Of a stretch of 50,686 nucleotides of DNA, positions 1-13,318 are shown piece after piece (the stretch's first letter is position 1; every line of letters begins with the position of its first letter). Source of the DNA: Lingula anatina (taxonomy: Eukaryota; Brachiopoda; Lingulata; Lingulida; Lingulidae); contig NW_019773514.1 in assembly GCF_001039355.2 (NCBI RefSeq), positions 1,234,165 to 1,284,850 on the forward strand, written 5' to 3'. The notes beneath the pieces are model-generated. The model worked only from the letters and a program-made list of their open reading frames with translations, was not told the origin of the DNA and ran no database searches. Made by a program: the position numbers and the translations under genes.

Positions 1-164
1 GAGCGTGTCGATCCTGGTGCAACACAAATGAAAAGCGAATGTGGTACAAAATTCAGTGATGGTTGTCATGAGGCACCACCGATCTTATTTAAAATACAGT
101 AGAATCTACTTCGACAAAGGAAGAAGACACTCATCGTGTCACCTTAAAACTAAGCCGTCATCGA
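1..164. other. Sequence left of duplication copy A, no feature seen
   Basis: No coding region or repeat is recognised here. Similarity to the second copy of the large duplication begins only near position 163-165. Confidence 0.4.
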
Positions 165-495
165 CTTGTCACACCTAACACATTATCATCAATTCTGTGG
201 TAGACGTCACAATCATGTTGAGACAGAACAGACGCCAGAATATCACCCTGTATAATAATGATTATTTCTTATTTATTGATAAAATATTGATAACCCAGAG
301 GGTTAAAGTTCTAGACAAAATATTAAGAGCACTACGATAAAAATAAGATTTTAAATGAACTAAGGGTTCAATCCCAATAAAACTATCATCCTACGTAGAT
401 TGATCCAACTCTGCTGAATGCAATCAGTTTAACAGCTTAACACGCCTCCTATTGTTTTAAACTTTTTCGTAAATTACTTTTTGTGTTTTCTACTA

Positions 496-1073
496 AACAC
501 CAGGTGGAAGCGAAACAATTCGAAATATCAATTTCCGAAGAAAAAATATTTGATACGAATGGAATTTCATTTCTTTTATTACGTAAAATATGTTATTCGA
601 GTGCTGTATGTGAAAGAATCATGTGATGTATGATATATGTTGAAATCTTGTATATGTCAATATTGACAGCATGAAATGACAGGAGGATATTGGGGAGGTA
701 GAATAAAACTGTTATAACTTGTGCATGACAGTACAGACGGGTGTTATGATAACTGGTTGTGTGGTGCAAAGAGAAAAACATCAAAACACCAGGTGGAAGC
801 GAAACAATTCGAAATATCAATTTCCGAAGAAAAAATATTTGATACGAATGGAATTTCATTTCTTTTATTACGTAAAATATGTTATTCGAGTGCTGTATGT
901 GAAAGAATCATGTGATGTATGATATATGTTGAAATCTTGTATATGTCAATATTGACAGCATGGAATGACAGGAGGATATTGGGGAGGTAGAATAAAACTG
1001 TTATAACTTGTGCATGACAGTACAGACGGGTGTTATGATAACTGGTTGTATGATGCAAAGTGAAAAACATCAA
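496..1073 (+). repeat. 289-bp tandem duplication inside copy A
   Basis: Two nearly identical 289-bp units lie head to tail, about 496-784 and 785-1073, each beginning at AACACCAGGTGGAAGCG. Copy B has the unit once (about 28565-28850), so the tandem duplication arose after the large duplication or was lost from B. The short ORFs across both units repeat the same peptide and are not convincing genes. Confidence 0.9.
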
Positions 1074-3260
1074 TTTGAATGAAATCCTTCGGCAAAATAT
1101 AGGCATAACGTATTTTCACGGCGTTTGTGCTGACGTGTTAAATTATTGCACTGATTTTCCTGGGATAAGTGGTATTTTTCTCCAATTAAGCAATCCTCCT
1201 TTCCTGCCACTGGCTAAAATTCTGTAAAAAATCTTGAATAATTTAATAAACGCCTTCGTTATCATGACCAGGTTCCACACACACACATAGACATATATTC
1301 GCAAGTTTATCTGTCATTGTGAAGGTAAATGAAGACTACAACATCGTACATTCAAATATGATCACATGATTTAAAGTTTATAAATTTATAGTCTGCTGAT
1401 AACCGCAGATGGCGCCATAGTTCGCTCAGGTCGGTCACATATACTAAACTCTGTTCAGATAAAAAAAGTGCATTTGATCATAACCAGTGACGTAAATATT
1501 GTTTCATTTGGGGGTGTTAGGGTATAGGATTAATTTTATCAGTGGCGTTTTTTTAAATATATCAAACACAAATGCGTCCTATGCATTTTTATTGCAGCAA
1601 ATTGTCAATGAGAGTTCACCTATCAGATAATGATGATAATTGAGTAAGCAATGCGTCCAAAATATCCTGCCTCCTCCCCCATGAATCATATTGAACCATC
1701 TCTCCAGAAATAGATGTCACGTCTTCAACAGTTCTGAGTGACCAGGGAGTGGATGCGAGGCGGTCCAGATTCATGTACTAAGTATACGAAAACATCAGTT
1801 TCAAGCGATTAAGTACAACACTGCAAGATATTAATGTTAGGTATTTGATGATAACTTATTTGTGATTCATTTTTGGTGCCTGCCTGAATGTTAAAAACAA
1901 GTTTAGAAATACCCCAATATTTTCCCCATTTTGCTTCCTCCACATTTTTGCCAGCTCTTCATATCTCATATGCACTTCATGTTAATTGAACTGCGTTAGT
2001 AGATATAGCAGTAGGAGTAAACGTGTTGGGTGTATTTTTCTCATTCTTTTTGCAAAGGAGAGAGATAGTATATGTAGAAAAATAAGTAGTTATAAAACTT
2101 GCTTGCAAATATCTTAAAGACAATATTCCTCTATTCAATAAACAGTGAAGTAATTTTTCTTTGGTCATCAGCTTAATATTTCGATGTCAGACAGAACATG
2201 CATCATTGCTCACCTGGATAGCCTCATTCCCTGATTTCAGTATTAGATCTAAGCTGTTGATTGAAGAAAAATTACTTCATTCTTATAACATAACACAGCT
2301 GATGAAATTCTTTTCTGATTTGTCCAGTTAAAATGTATCAAATATTGGCAATATAACATTGAATACTATTGTTTTAGCTTATGTCTTGTGAGCTTTTTTT
2401 TTTTTTTTTTTGAATGTGTTCTTTTATCCAATAAAATTAATGACAAACAGGGGATATTACATTAAATAATAATTTCTGCTGGTGTCAATTCTTAATTTCT
2501 TGTTCTTTAGTTCTTTGAATTCAGCATACAAAATAATATCACTCTCTTCGAAAACATGGGTTTTAATTTCAATTCAAAGGCATATAGTGCGCGTTACACC
2601 TTTACCTAGAAAATAACATCCTGAGAAATCCAACAATTTCACTTTATCACTTTTATCCAACGCCGATGACAAAAGTACGATGAGTTACCGTATACCTTGG
2701 TGATATATTGTTAAACTTTCAAGGAAAATTTATTGACTTAGTGGATCGAATTGTTGTAAACTGTTTTGTATACCGTATTACCTGAATTATGTATTGTTGA
2801 AATTTCTAGAAAAATAAAATTTTAGCTACATACGGGTCCTGCAATCACTATGTGCCTTTAACGTTAGCTTTACTCAGAGATTAGAATACATTATTTCAAT
2901 TTTCATAAATTTATTCTCGTAATTATCAAATTTTCTGATGTCTAGGTTCGTAGTATGTACACCACGACTTTCGTAAAAATGTAACTGGACGATGATGTCT
3001 CTTAAACAAATCCAGATTCTGTGTAAAGATGAAAATTGATGCTATTTTTCAAAATCTGCTAAACTTCTGAAAAAAAACCTCTTACTTTTATTAGATCAAT
3101 CAGCATGTGCAAATATGATTACTTTCTACATGTGCTATGTGAGGTTCATATATGTTCTGTGATAGCAAAACATTTGTCACGGGAGTTGTAGAATTGCTTA
3201 TAATTGTAGGTATTTAATTATTGAAATGATTCTTATAATACTGTATGTTTAGAAACAGAG

Positions 3261-3416
3261 AAAAAACAACGTCGGATCCGGAACATGTAAATGTGGTCAA
3301 ATTGTGAAATTCTAAGCAATTTGTAGCATTATGTGTACTTGATAATGTTAGTCCAGAGTGGGTTTCCTTCTCAATTTTTCTGAGGTGGGGTGGATACTAG
3401 ATCCGGCGTTGTTTTT
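3261..3416. mobile_element. Inverted-repeat element (copy A), AACAACG/GGATCCGG termini
   Basis: The left arm reads AAAAACAACGTCGGATCCGG and the right arm is its near inverse, ATCCGGCGTTGTTTTT, about 155 bp apart. The same element occurs at 31378-31526 in copy B, so it predates the large duplication. No coding capacity is present. It looks like a short non-autonomous DNA element (MITE). No clear target duplication was found. Confidence 0.6.
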
Positions 3417-3849
3417 CAGTGGAATAAGTCTTTTCTGAAATATTTTCTTTAATATCAAACATAAGATTAAACATAAAAGGTTTAGTTGATAGATTTATTT
3501 GTCAAATCAAAAAGATTGAATTTGTTAAATTTTTAGTGAATTCTAACTTTGCTTATATCATTATATTCAAACCTACAAAACTTAAAAAGAATCTCAAATG
3601 TAGTCGCACAAACTGATGTTTAAAGATGATTAAATATACATGCATATATGGAATGGAAATTTGTTTTGGTCTTAATAAAGAAATACCAAAATTATGCAAT
3701 GCGTTGTAGTATTTTCATGTTCATTGGTACCCACGGGTTGGGGTTCACTTTCCTGCTCGCGTGCTTGGATAAAGCCGAGTAATTCCCAAAGACTTGTTAA
3801 AAAATTTCCTTTGGTTACTATAAGAAGAAAGTCTACCCGAGGAAGGTGG

Positions 3850-3924
3850 GTGGTAACTCTTAGAGGAGTAGGTAACGTGCTTGCCTCTCAGACAGAAGGT
3901 TGCAGGTTCGATTCCTGGCGCCAC
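3850..3924 (+). other. tRNA-like / SINE-head sequence (copy A)
   Basis: The 75-base stretch has a canonical internal promoter B box, GGTTCGATTCC, a plausible A-box region (GAGTAGGTAACGTGC) and GTGG/CCAC ends that can pair. The anticodon stem is poor, so a functional tRNA is unlikely. It is better read as a tRNA-derived SINE head or tRNA relic. The same sequence occurs in copy B. Confidence 0.6.
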
Positions 3925-6228
3925 TGGGTCCCAGCAAATTACCTTTTGCAAAAATAAATCCAAATAAAGAATTTCGACTTCTACAAAACAGTGCTACGAA
4001 CACAGGATAGTAAGAGGAGTCGGCGGTTCTGTAGTTAAGAAAAATAACTTCTATTTTGTTCATAAAACAATATGGCACATTTTTTATTGCACAAATGAAT
4101 ACAAAAAGTAACAGCATTGTTTTCACAAAATGTTATAAAACTTGGAATATCTTTTTTCTTCTACATTAATGACAATTTCATAAAACGTACTATGAAATGT
4201 GAATTAAGCTTTCACATACAAACAAAACTGGTTCTCTATCTAACTAAAACATGCCGAGATTCTATGCATTTTGAACATTTCTATTTGGCTGGAGCAACCT
4301 TTTGATTTATAAAGGAGTTCAGGAATATTATGATAGACATAATACCAACAAGATTAACAAAAAAAAATGTTTGTCTAAATTCACTGGTGTGAAAGGTAAA
4401 GAAAATTCAATATGCATATAACCTAATCCTATCCCGACGCATGTACCCACATGCAAGCACTATGTCGTCTTGCTGATGTTCACAAAACAAAAATAGGTAG
4501 TCAAAATAATCAAATTTTGTAAAATTCCTGGTAGTTTTGTTCATCGATAAATATTTTTCATGTCCAACACAAACTCGTTTTCTTCACGTGAAATCCTAAA
4601 ATATGTATTTCATGGCACAACTTTGGGCGAAAACTGAATTTTGCACTGAATGCGAACCAGGAACGTCATAATGACATGGCCAACTAACAAGGTAATTCCA
4701 ACCACAGCCATTTTAAACAATATTATTAAATGTGCAAAGAAAAACGGGAAAAAAGACACATATACTAAAACAATACTTATAAACTTCAAACTGGTCTCCG
4801 GTGTTCAGTGATCAAGTTACACTCAGCATTATAACTCAACAGGCATGCAAGACTGACATTCGATAACAAGGTATTCTTTAATCACCCTTTGATCTCAAAC
4901 AAAGAGTAAACTAGAAAAAAATACAAAGTACAAGGCCAACCTTAAACAGATCGCCGATCTACACACTTTTGGGTAAACTTTTTATATATTGAAAAAATGA
5001 CAAATGTTCATATTTCTTTAAAGAAGCAAAAAACTATGAAAAAGTAACTTCGATTAATTTTCAAAGAATTGGCTAAAGAATTGCTAGCCTAAATTTAAGT
5101 AAATTTACAAAAAATGCCTATTTAGTTGCTAAAACTATCCTATAAAATTCGCTTTAAATTGTATCACATTCCATTTAGGAGTATTGACAGAAATTGACAG
5201 TCTTAAAACTCCATCGAGTACTCATTATTCTAAAGAATTATTTTTATTCTAAATAATCGGCTTTGTGATAGCTAAAATGATTGATTTGACTTTGCCAAGA
5301 ATTTGTCGAAAATTCAGAATTTTAAAGTTTCTGATGGATGTCAGTCCTACATAGATCCCATAAGGAAGATAACATACCGAAATAAAACATTTTTTATGAT
5401 TCAACAATTTTCCTTTATAACCTACCACTACTACAATAACAAATGCATATTGATTTCGCGGATTTCCAATACCTTGGTTTCATTTCTAAAACCAGGGTGA
5501 ATTTTGACTCCTCCCATCATTGAAACACGATTTTATATGCGTCACAATCGCACATTGGAACTTAAGATCGTTTCAATACGTGTGGACAGTTCTGCAATAC
5601 TAATGACACATTCTGCCACTTTAATGATACTGCAATTTCTGAAACATTATTTTCTAAATTACAGCGATTTATTAATTTTTGGTGGATGCACATCTCGCTC
5701 TTTTTTTCTTCAAATGAACGCACACTATAACTTCCAGACTTCAATAAATGCATTTTACACGGTTGGAACATTTTCTTTCTTTTCAAAAGTAAACATCATC
5801 AAAACAAATATTATGATTCAATTTTAAATAAATAATTGTTCACGGTGAAATGCCAAATTGCAGATTTGCCCTCACAAATTCAAAAAGAAAACCGGTCATC
5901 CTACATGTGCATTGTTGTTTATGTTACCACGGAAATAAACCACTACTACATGTACGTGTAGAAAAGTACTCTTCCTGAACACTACTTGGTGATAATTTGA
6001 CGACATCAATAAAGCAAGTCACTTTTTGCATTGGCAATATTCGTATTAAAAGAGAACTTGAAAAAAGTCGTTCTCATGTCCAAGACCTGATGTGTACCCG
6101 CCCCTTAACCAAATGCATCAACCATTTAAACGACATGAGCGGAAAGAGTACTGTACAACAACTTGGTAACATAAATACACGTACAATAGTAACCCAGCAA
6201 CATACAGGGCTGACGCTAAGAATAGGAT

Positions 6229-6417
6229 TAGACGGCGTTCACAACCAGTTGATCCGCGGACTATTTAAGGTCATTACACCTGACAATGGATTCCCCACCT
6301 CCCATGTGCACCGTCCCAGCAGGGGATAGCGATTAAAATCAGGCTTGCTTTCAAGTGGAACTTTCAAATATTTCTACTAGTTTGTTTGTGCATCAACTGG
6401 TTGTGAACGCTGCCTTA
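6229..6417. mobile_element. MITE with GTTCACAACCAGTTGAT arms (copy A)
   Basis: The arms GCGTTCACAACCAGTTGAT and ATCAACTGGTTGTGAACGC bracket about 150 bp of non-coding sequence. A diverged copy sits at the matching place in copy B (33458-33648), where the right end reads GCGGCCTTAA. A TTA/TAA-type (Harbinger-like) target is possible but the left edge is worn. Confidence 0.6.
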
Positions 6418-6994
6418 GTCCTTTTTTAAAACAGACGTTTGGTGAAAAATACTCCTTACACCCGACTTTTCATTTGATACACCTTCTGATGGAGAACATC
6501 ACAACCCAAAGCAAATATTACACTTCATATTAAATGTTAACCCAGTAAATTTACTAGAAGACAAACTAAGACATGCGACATGTAATCTTGACATGGATGC
6601 AGCCGCTGTGGAACACGAGTCTGACATCATTGATGGAGAACGTATTCAATCTCCTCGTCCACGGCTGAGTAGCTAAAATTAAACAAAAACACTTTTTACA
6701 AAACAATGTCTATGGGTTTGTTAAATAAAGCAATTTTTAATTTTACAGAAACCGATTTCGATGATAATATTCAACAAATCTCTTTTCAACTTCTAAATGA
6801 TACGAATATACAGTATACTGAGCTGACCGGTTCTATATAACACGGACATAACGTAATTCTGTCCATGTATGTAATCATGCACTTATAAACAGTATCATTT
6901 CTATTCTTTTACACTGTGCATACAATCTAACGTCACAGCATTCTGTGTCAGGGAGGCTAGAATAAGATACTGGCGTTCGGATTACGGATAAGTT

Positions 6995-7168
6995 GGGGCC
7001 GTAGCGATAGTCCGAAGGTTCAATAGTCCGAAGGTTCATTGGTCCGAATGTTCACTATAGAACCTTCGGACCAATGAACCCTTGATTAAAAAATCGATAA
7101 AAATGTTACCACTTTTCGGACCAATGAACCTTCGGACCAATGAACCTTCGGACTATCGAGACGCCCCC
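6995..7168. mobile_element. 174-bp MITE with 8-bp target duplication, copy A only
   Basis: The element starts GGGGCCGTAGCGATAGTCC and ends with a near inverse, GGACTATCGAGACGCCCCC. The repeated motif TTCGGACCAATGAACC fills both arms. It is flanked on both sides by GATAAGTT (6987-6994 and 7169-7176). Copy B has a single uninterrupted site (TACGTATAAATTTACAG), which supports insertion after the duplication. No ORF. The superfamily is not assigned; 8-bp duplications occur in hAT, Mutator, Merlin and P-like groups. Confidence 0.85.
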
Positions 7169-7587
7169 GATAAGTTCACAGAAGTGAAAATTTTTTGAAG
7201 AAATCATTGGTCGGAAGGTATTAAAATCAAAATTTACGAGATCCTTGAGAGGAGAAAAACAGAATGACAACATGTACACATTGGCGGGTAGGGGTTTGCG
7301 GGTAGTGGATTTTGAATATTTTACAAACAAATCGGGTCCTACAAATGTATTTACCTGCTAAAAATGTCTCACATTGTTTAAGTAGGAAGACGCGTTCACA
7401 GCTGGAGCAAACCTCTCACCACCTGTTTACTGGCAAATGCATTCCATCTGAAAATAAAAACAGAAAATAAACTATTTAAACGTCAAGCTGAATTTGGGCT
7501 TTTAAGGGAAAATATTGTTGACGTCAAGACAAAATGTCGACATGATGCCTTATTTGTAAATTGCACCATTTTTTTGGTTAATATCAT

Positions 7588-7618
7588 CAAGGAGTTATAA
7601 CAGAGTTATAACTCCTTG
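7588..7618. mobile_element. 31-bp palindromic insertion with 7-bp target duplication
   Basis: CAAGGAGTTATAAC and its exact inverse GTTATAACTCCTTG are separated only by AGA. The palindrome is flanked by ATATCAT at 7581-7587 and 7619-7625. Copy B has one ATATCAT followed directly by TAACGTC, so the palindrome plus one ATATCAT was added. A related 26-bp palindrome lies 0.5 kb downstream at 8085. Confidence 0.8.
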
Positions 7619-8084
7619 ATATCATCAACGCCAAATAACCAATGTTATCTTCCATCATCTACATGTATACAGTACTTGCAACAGATCGATGCCAATTTCA
7701 GTCTAAGATTTCTGACCATTTCGTGGAAATTGTGGCAATGAGACACAAGTCTTTTTTCTCCATCTTCTACTGACCTTGGTCCTTTCTGAACACCTCTCAC
7801 CAAAATTCTCACCTGGATTACATAATAATATATACCAGACCACCTTCCGTACAGGAGCCTCGATTTCAACTTTAGCCTTTGTTATATGATATAGAGCAAC
7901 CGGCCCCGCCCCATTAGAAAAGAAAATTACCCCACCCCTAACGCACAATCACAAATGAAGATATTCAGCAATGTAATACAACGTCATGAGCTGTATCCAT
8001 TTACCCGAATAGATCTGAGTAGAACAGAAATAAAGGAAATTATAAGTTGAGGAAGGCATGAATTACACATCTGCTATATCTGCC

Positions 8085-8110
8085 CAAGAAGTTATAATTA
8101 TAACTTCTTG
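8085..8110. mobile_element. 26-bp palindromic insertion with 7-bp target duplication
   Basis: CAAGAAGTTATAA is followed immediately by its perfect inverse TTATAACTTCTTG. It is flanked by ATCTGCC at 8078-8084 and 8111-8117. It matches the 7588 palindrome in the terminal motif CAAGRAGTTATAA and in the 7-bp duplication length. It lies just outside the clear end of copy A, so the empty site in copy B is less certain here. Confidence 0.7.
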
Positions 8111-9337
8111 ATCTGCCACTGCACAGGACATGTAGAGGATTTCTATGGTTTGTGTAATTTTTTGTATCTGTATCATTTTAGTCATCCGTACAATAGAGCG
8201 TTGTGTTTCTTTCTTTTTTGATAATAGCTAGTGGCATGAAAAAAAAAAAAAAAAAAAAAAAGGTGACCAGCACAGCTAGTTGAAGGGGCTTCATGTCAGA
8301 TCTTTTATATATTCTTTACCAGTACTTACTCCACTGAAAATGGCTATTGTAAATTATATTTGCCATTTTAAAAATGAGTTACCATCGAGAAAGGAAAATG
8401 CCGTAAAAAATTGTTACTAAAGTCAGATGAAGATACAACTTTTGATGTCCAGTTAATGTGAACAGTGATTTTGGTCACTAATGTAAACATGGAAATGACA
8501 AGTTTTTCCAATAAAATGCAACAAAGTACTGTAAAAGACTAGAAATTGTATTGTTGTAATAAAAAAATGCAGACACCTTACAAAGGGCAACAGATGGGAA
8601 TGAATTTTGATGATACTGTATGAAATAAAAAATCTGATGAAGAAATGTTAGGATAGGACTTTTTGAATGAATGTTTCAGTTGAAGTTGACACAACATAAT
8701 AAGGGAAAAAGCATAGAATTTCAGTCTGTTTATTAAATTGTTTAACCAACTGGTTTTATCCAGGATTTTAATAGCATTTTTTTAAATGAAAAATTAGTTT
8801 TTATCAAATTCAAAATATTTTAAGCCTAAACAAGCATAATTTGCCATGATTATCCATGAAACTTTGTCTTTTTTTACAAACTGGTATTCAATATTTAAAA
8901 ACTTAAACATAAGGGTCAGTAAAAGAAAAAGAAAATTCAGAAAATACTCAAGGTAGATTTTATTGTCACAGATCAATGAAGTTATTTTAAAAATGTCTAT
9001 TTAAAAGTGAATGAGATCATTAATGGCAGCATTTATTAAAAAAAGATACTTTATGAGATTCTGGTCACATTTTTTGCACTGTAGCAATGTATTAAATACT
9101 TAGGGAGTGTATTTGTTTATATTAAAACACTTCTGATCCATAAGAAATTTAAAAGGACAAAGTTCAACACAAAATATTTTAATAATTTTTATATTATTTC
9201 TTTAAATCATAAACATGGTATAGTTCTGCAATAGGGGTATGAGGCCTCCATGAGTGTATTTGATAAAAGTCTTTGCACTATTTCTGGAATTATATCACTT
9301 AGTAAAAGGTTCCACTGGCACCAGAGCACTGAGTTTT
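8111..9337. other. AT-rich intergenic / 3' flank of the polycystin-like gene
   Basis: No gene is seen. There is a run of about 22 A near 8240. AATAAA on the minus strand (9032-9037) lies about 300 bases past the stop of the minus-strand gene and could be its polyadenylation signal. I looked here for further minus-strand polycystin exons encoding the channel domain and found none. Confidence 0.5.
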
Positions 9338-12300
9338 TTAAAACTTAACAAGCTGTGTCTTTTCCTGCCTGTGAGCATCCTCACCAGCCTCATTAGCTGA
9401 GAAAAGTAGGCAGTAACCATACACACAAACTGCCTTCAGTGTCTGGAACACAAATAAGTCCTCCACCAGTGCCACTCCTACCAGAGCAGCCCAGTTGTAC
9501 ACAGCGCTATCACTCAGCTCTCTGCCATACACAATGGTGAGAAATACTGCCCCAGCCATGGAAACGCCTAGCAAAATGAATGCTGGATAGATCAAAAAGT
9601 GGGGCAACTTTCTGCCATGCTTTCTGTTGACCATCATCTCCAGTGACTTCAGCTCAGTGTATGGCACCTCATCTGATGGTTCTGGAACAGATTGTGTGGA
9701 AATGAATTATTGCAAAAAAGTATGTGTAAGTTTTACTAAAAATTGAAGCAGGGTAATATTACCCCTGCTTAAGACCATAATCTCTGTTTTAATTTTAATA
9801 AAGGCAAGGAAACTTGTGTTGAAATCAATGTTCTAAGTATCTTCAAAATGTAAGCTGATGGGTTACATGTACAGTCTGTACATGAAAATGCATTATCCTT
9901 TTTTTGTTTATTCATTCATTTTCAAAATAATAAACTGAAATGACAGACATTAATGCATCAAACAAGGAAAATATAAAGGGAAATGTAAAAATTATTTGTT
10001 TGAGCCATATTTCTCTACTGTTGAACAAAAATTAAGAATCTAAAAATCAAAAGGATGTTACATCTGTTCTACACCATCAAAAAGGATTAAAAAACATCAT
10101 CAGATAGACATTTCTACAGCATTATATAACAGCAAACTATTTTATATATATATATATACATGATTACCTGAAATAAGAAAACTTTGTTTGAAGTGAGCAA
10201 TGAGACTGTAAAAAGATGAAGCATCTGCATTTCTGTAGCTGGAAATCTTCCCAGCATGGGATTTTGGGTTCTCTGCCTGCATTTCCTTATGCATCTTTGA
10301 GTTTAGCCTAGTGTTTTTAGGGGGGGGGAGCATATGTGAAGAACTCAGAAGCAATGTAGTTGTTATTTTCCCCAGAGACTTCTGGCATCTGGTAGTATGA
10401 TGCTACTAGTGGACAGTGCACTGGAGCTGGGAGTGCTGTTGTAGCTGGGTGTTTTCTGAAATATTGAACATCATCCAATAATTGATTCTGTTGACTTGTA
10501 AATATAGGCAAAATATTCCACAGACCGAGATATTTATTATGGTAGTGGTTTGATGTTGCACAATAATACCTCAATATTAGCATAATGTCTTTTTATGTTC
10601 TTAGTATATGTATATGTGCTTATAAGTCAAGCCAAATATATTGTCAAACATTACAGAAATGATACAAGTGTCTGTTTTTAATTACAAGAAGGCAATACAA
10701 GTATGTCTCAAAGTCAATCCATGATATCTGTACAGGCAAATACATGCATGCACAAACTAAAAATAGAAGTAATAAATACCCCTTTCTTGCTGTCCACATC
10801 TCCCATGGCAACCATATTTTCCTTGACAACCAAATTTTCTTTGGCAACCATTTCTTCAATCTGTGCCATACCCCGGTGTTCTACAGTTGCATGTGCTAAA
10901 TCATAACCCTTCTCAAAGTCATAAGCCACCTGTTTCACCTGTCTCCACATTTCCATCACTGATTGTGCAACTGAAAAAAAAAATAAATAAATAAAATAAT
11001 AATAATACTTAATGAATCTTTCTTCAATCAAGAAATATTGTAAAGAATTAGTATCATTGGTAGAACAACACTCCGACTATAATTACTAACTCCATTTACA
11101 TACTCAGAACATGTGTCACATTAGCAAGAAAATGTGAAATCATAACACAACTATGAATATTTAACACAAATGAAATAGTATATGAAATGAAACATGTTCA
11201 GCCCCATACAAGCCATCAGAATCAGTCGCTGCTATGAGCAAGATCTGTGGTCAACTCCCAAAGCTAAAGACAAATTTAACTTTATTCCAACATAACTGTG
11301 AAATGAGGAGTCTTAAAATGAACACAAAAAATAAACTGCTTTCTTACATGTCATCATACTGGGGCTCATCTTCCAGGCTCTGCAGCACAGTGTCACCAGT
11401 GTCCTCTCTGTCATAGCACCTGATATTGTACATTGCTACATCATATATGCTATTCACAAGGAATGTTCCTATATTGACAAGGAGGCTGGAGAGGAAGATG
11501 TCTCTATCAAGCTGAATGACACCAACAGCACTGAGAAGGGTACTGATAAGCAGCATGTTTGCAAACATGTAGTTCAAGGTGCTGTTAAACCACAGAAGGA
11601 CAGGGGCTAACTTCAAGTTGGAACAGCGTGTCCATCCATGACAGGACCACATATACAGAAGGCAAGTTTGCAGTCCAAACCTGAAAAATATTAAATTGAT
11701 ATAAAATATCAAAGTACCGACATTGTATACATGAAAATTAGATGTTGAAGGAAAACTGTATACTACATTGAGAAATCAGAATATATATCATTATTATTAT
11801 TATCTTTCATATTTTATTTGTTGATAACTTGTAAAAGAAGTCATTTCAAAGTACATCATATATTTATTTATCCACTGTGAGAAAGTCTCCAACTTACCTG
11901 TAGTTCTTACAAGACTCCAAAGTGGTGTATCCCACTGTGAGGCATCCATTGCTGCTGAAGTGGGATTCACAGCCAGTTACTGTATCATATACTGTTATGT
12001 CCAACACATTCCTTCAGTGAAAGAAAAAAAATTCACTCAAATTCTTTATACAACTAATATTTAACAATCAATATTTCAAATAAATTCAAATAAATAAATT
12101 TGGGCGTCTATCCATCTAAACTGAGAAGCTAGCTAAGAGTTTTATTTATTTATTTTTTTCAAAAATACATAAAAGTATGTTAAATTGGCATTAAACTCCA
12201 TCTGGATATATAAAATATCTACTATAAATAACATAACAATATGAATATACATTTAACTACAGATGCATCCAAGGTATTCATGACACAAAACATATTTCAG

Positions 12301-12473
12301 AACAATGACAAAAATAATCTCTTTTAATTTGCAGACCTTTCTTTATACAGGTACTATATAGTGTAACGATGTTTGTGATGTCGCAGTTTGTTTTGTAAAT
12401 TACCACTGAGCTCCTGGTCCTCCACTGATGTTCACCACAACCTTCTTCAGTTTTCCCAGGTACTCTGAGTTTA

Positions 12474-12538
<65 letters not shown>

Positions 12539-13283
12539 TTCACTATAATATTAGTATGTTGTTTGAGAGTACGACATGCATCAAATATAACTGAGTTGTA
12601 GTTTAATTCTAAATATAAATTTAGTTCATATAACAATACCATTAGCACAAATCAAATTAACAAGAATTCTTGCACTAGCTCTATCTAAACACACTCTGCA
12701 CTTAACTTTATGATAAAAAGTCTACATAACTAACTTAACATGATACTTTAAGTACTAGTAATGATATATAATATAGCCACTGACAGAGATGTGACCTGAT
12801 GTTCCAGTTATACTTTAAGTACTAGCAATGATATACAATAAAGCCACTGACAGAGATGAACAGCAAACTGTGACCTGATGTTCCAGTTAAGACTGTACAT
12901 GCTGAATTGATTGTAATAAATAAACAGTAATTAACTGCTAATAATACTGTTGAATCAATATTTGCAGGAAATGAAATTTTTATGTGCTCCAAAAATATTC
13001 AAGATACTTACCTTTTGTATACAAAAGAAACCAGTTCTTCTGTCCTACCCCAAGGAAATTATGCTTCCTCCCATATTCATTCAGATTATATTCAGGAGAT
13101 ACCCCCTGGTCTCCTTTCAACTGCAATCTGACTTTGGGTGTCTTTACTGCTACAAAACAACATATTTCAATAGTTTGGAATAAATACAGTCAAACAACAA
13201 CTTCAATAATTATATACAACTGTAAGACTCTTCATTGGCCTATATCTCTTTTTCTATTTTTGGTCATTTTAATATTAAAACAT

Positions 13284-13318
<35 letters not shown>

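Larger units (their letters stand above)
165..8060 (+). repeat. Large direct duplication, copy A
   Basis: This 7.9 kb stretch matches 28235-35055 in the same orientation, by eye at about 90-95% over most of its length, with the same order of landmarks. Both start with CTTGTCACACCTAACACATT and fade near GGCAYGAA. No ORF exceeds 110 codons and none resembles a known protein. Copy A differs by a 289-bp tandem duplication (about 496-1073), roughly 0.4 kb extra near 4.15-4.55 kb, roughly 0.48 kb extra near 5.75-6.23 kb, a 174-bp element at 6995 and a 31-bp palindrome at 7588. It also contains a tRNA-like sequence and older inverted-repeat elements shared with copy B. It could be a segmental duplication or two copies of a long non-coding repeat. 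The window does not tell which. Confidence 0.9.

Noticed and set aside
593-1106. Repeated 74-88 codon ORFs as small genes
   Set aside because: They are the same frame read through the 289-bp tandem units and again in copy B. There is no start context, splice site or family resemblance.
3850-3924. Functional tRNA gene
   Set aside because: The B box is excellent but the anticodon stem does not pair and the acceptor pairs over only four bases. The copy at 31971 is worse.
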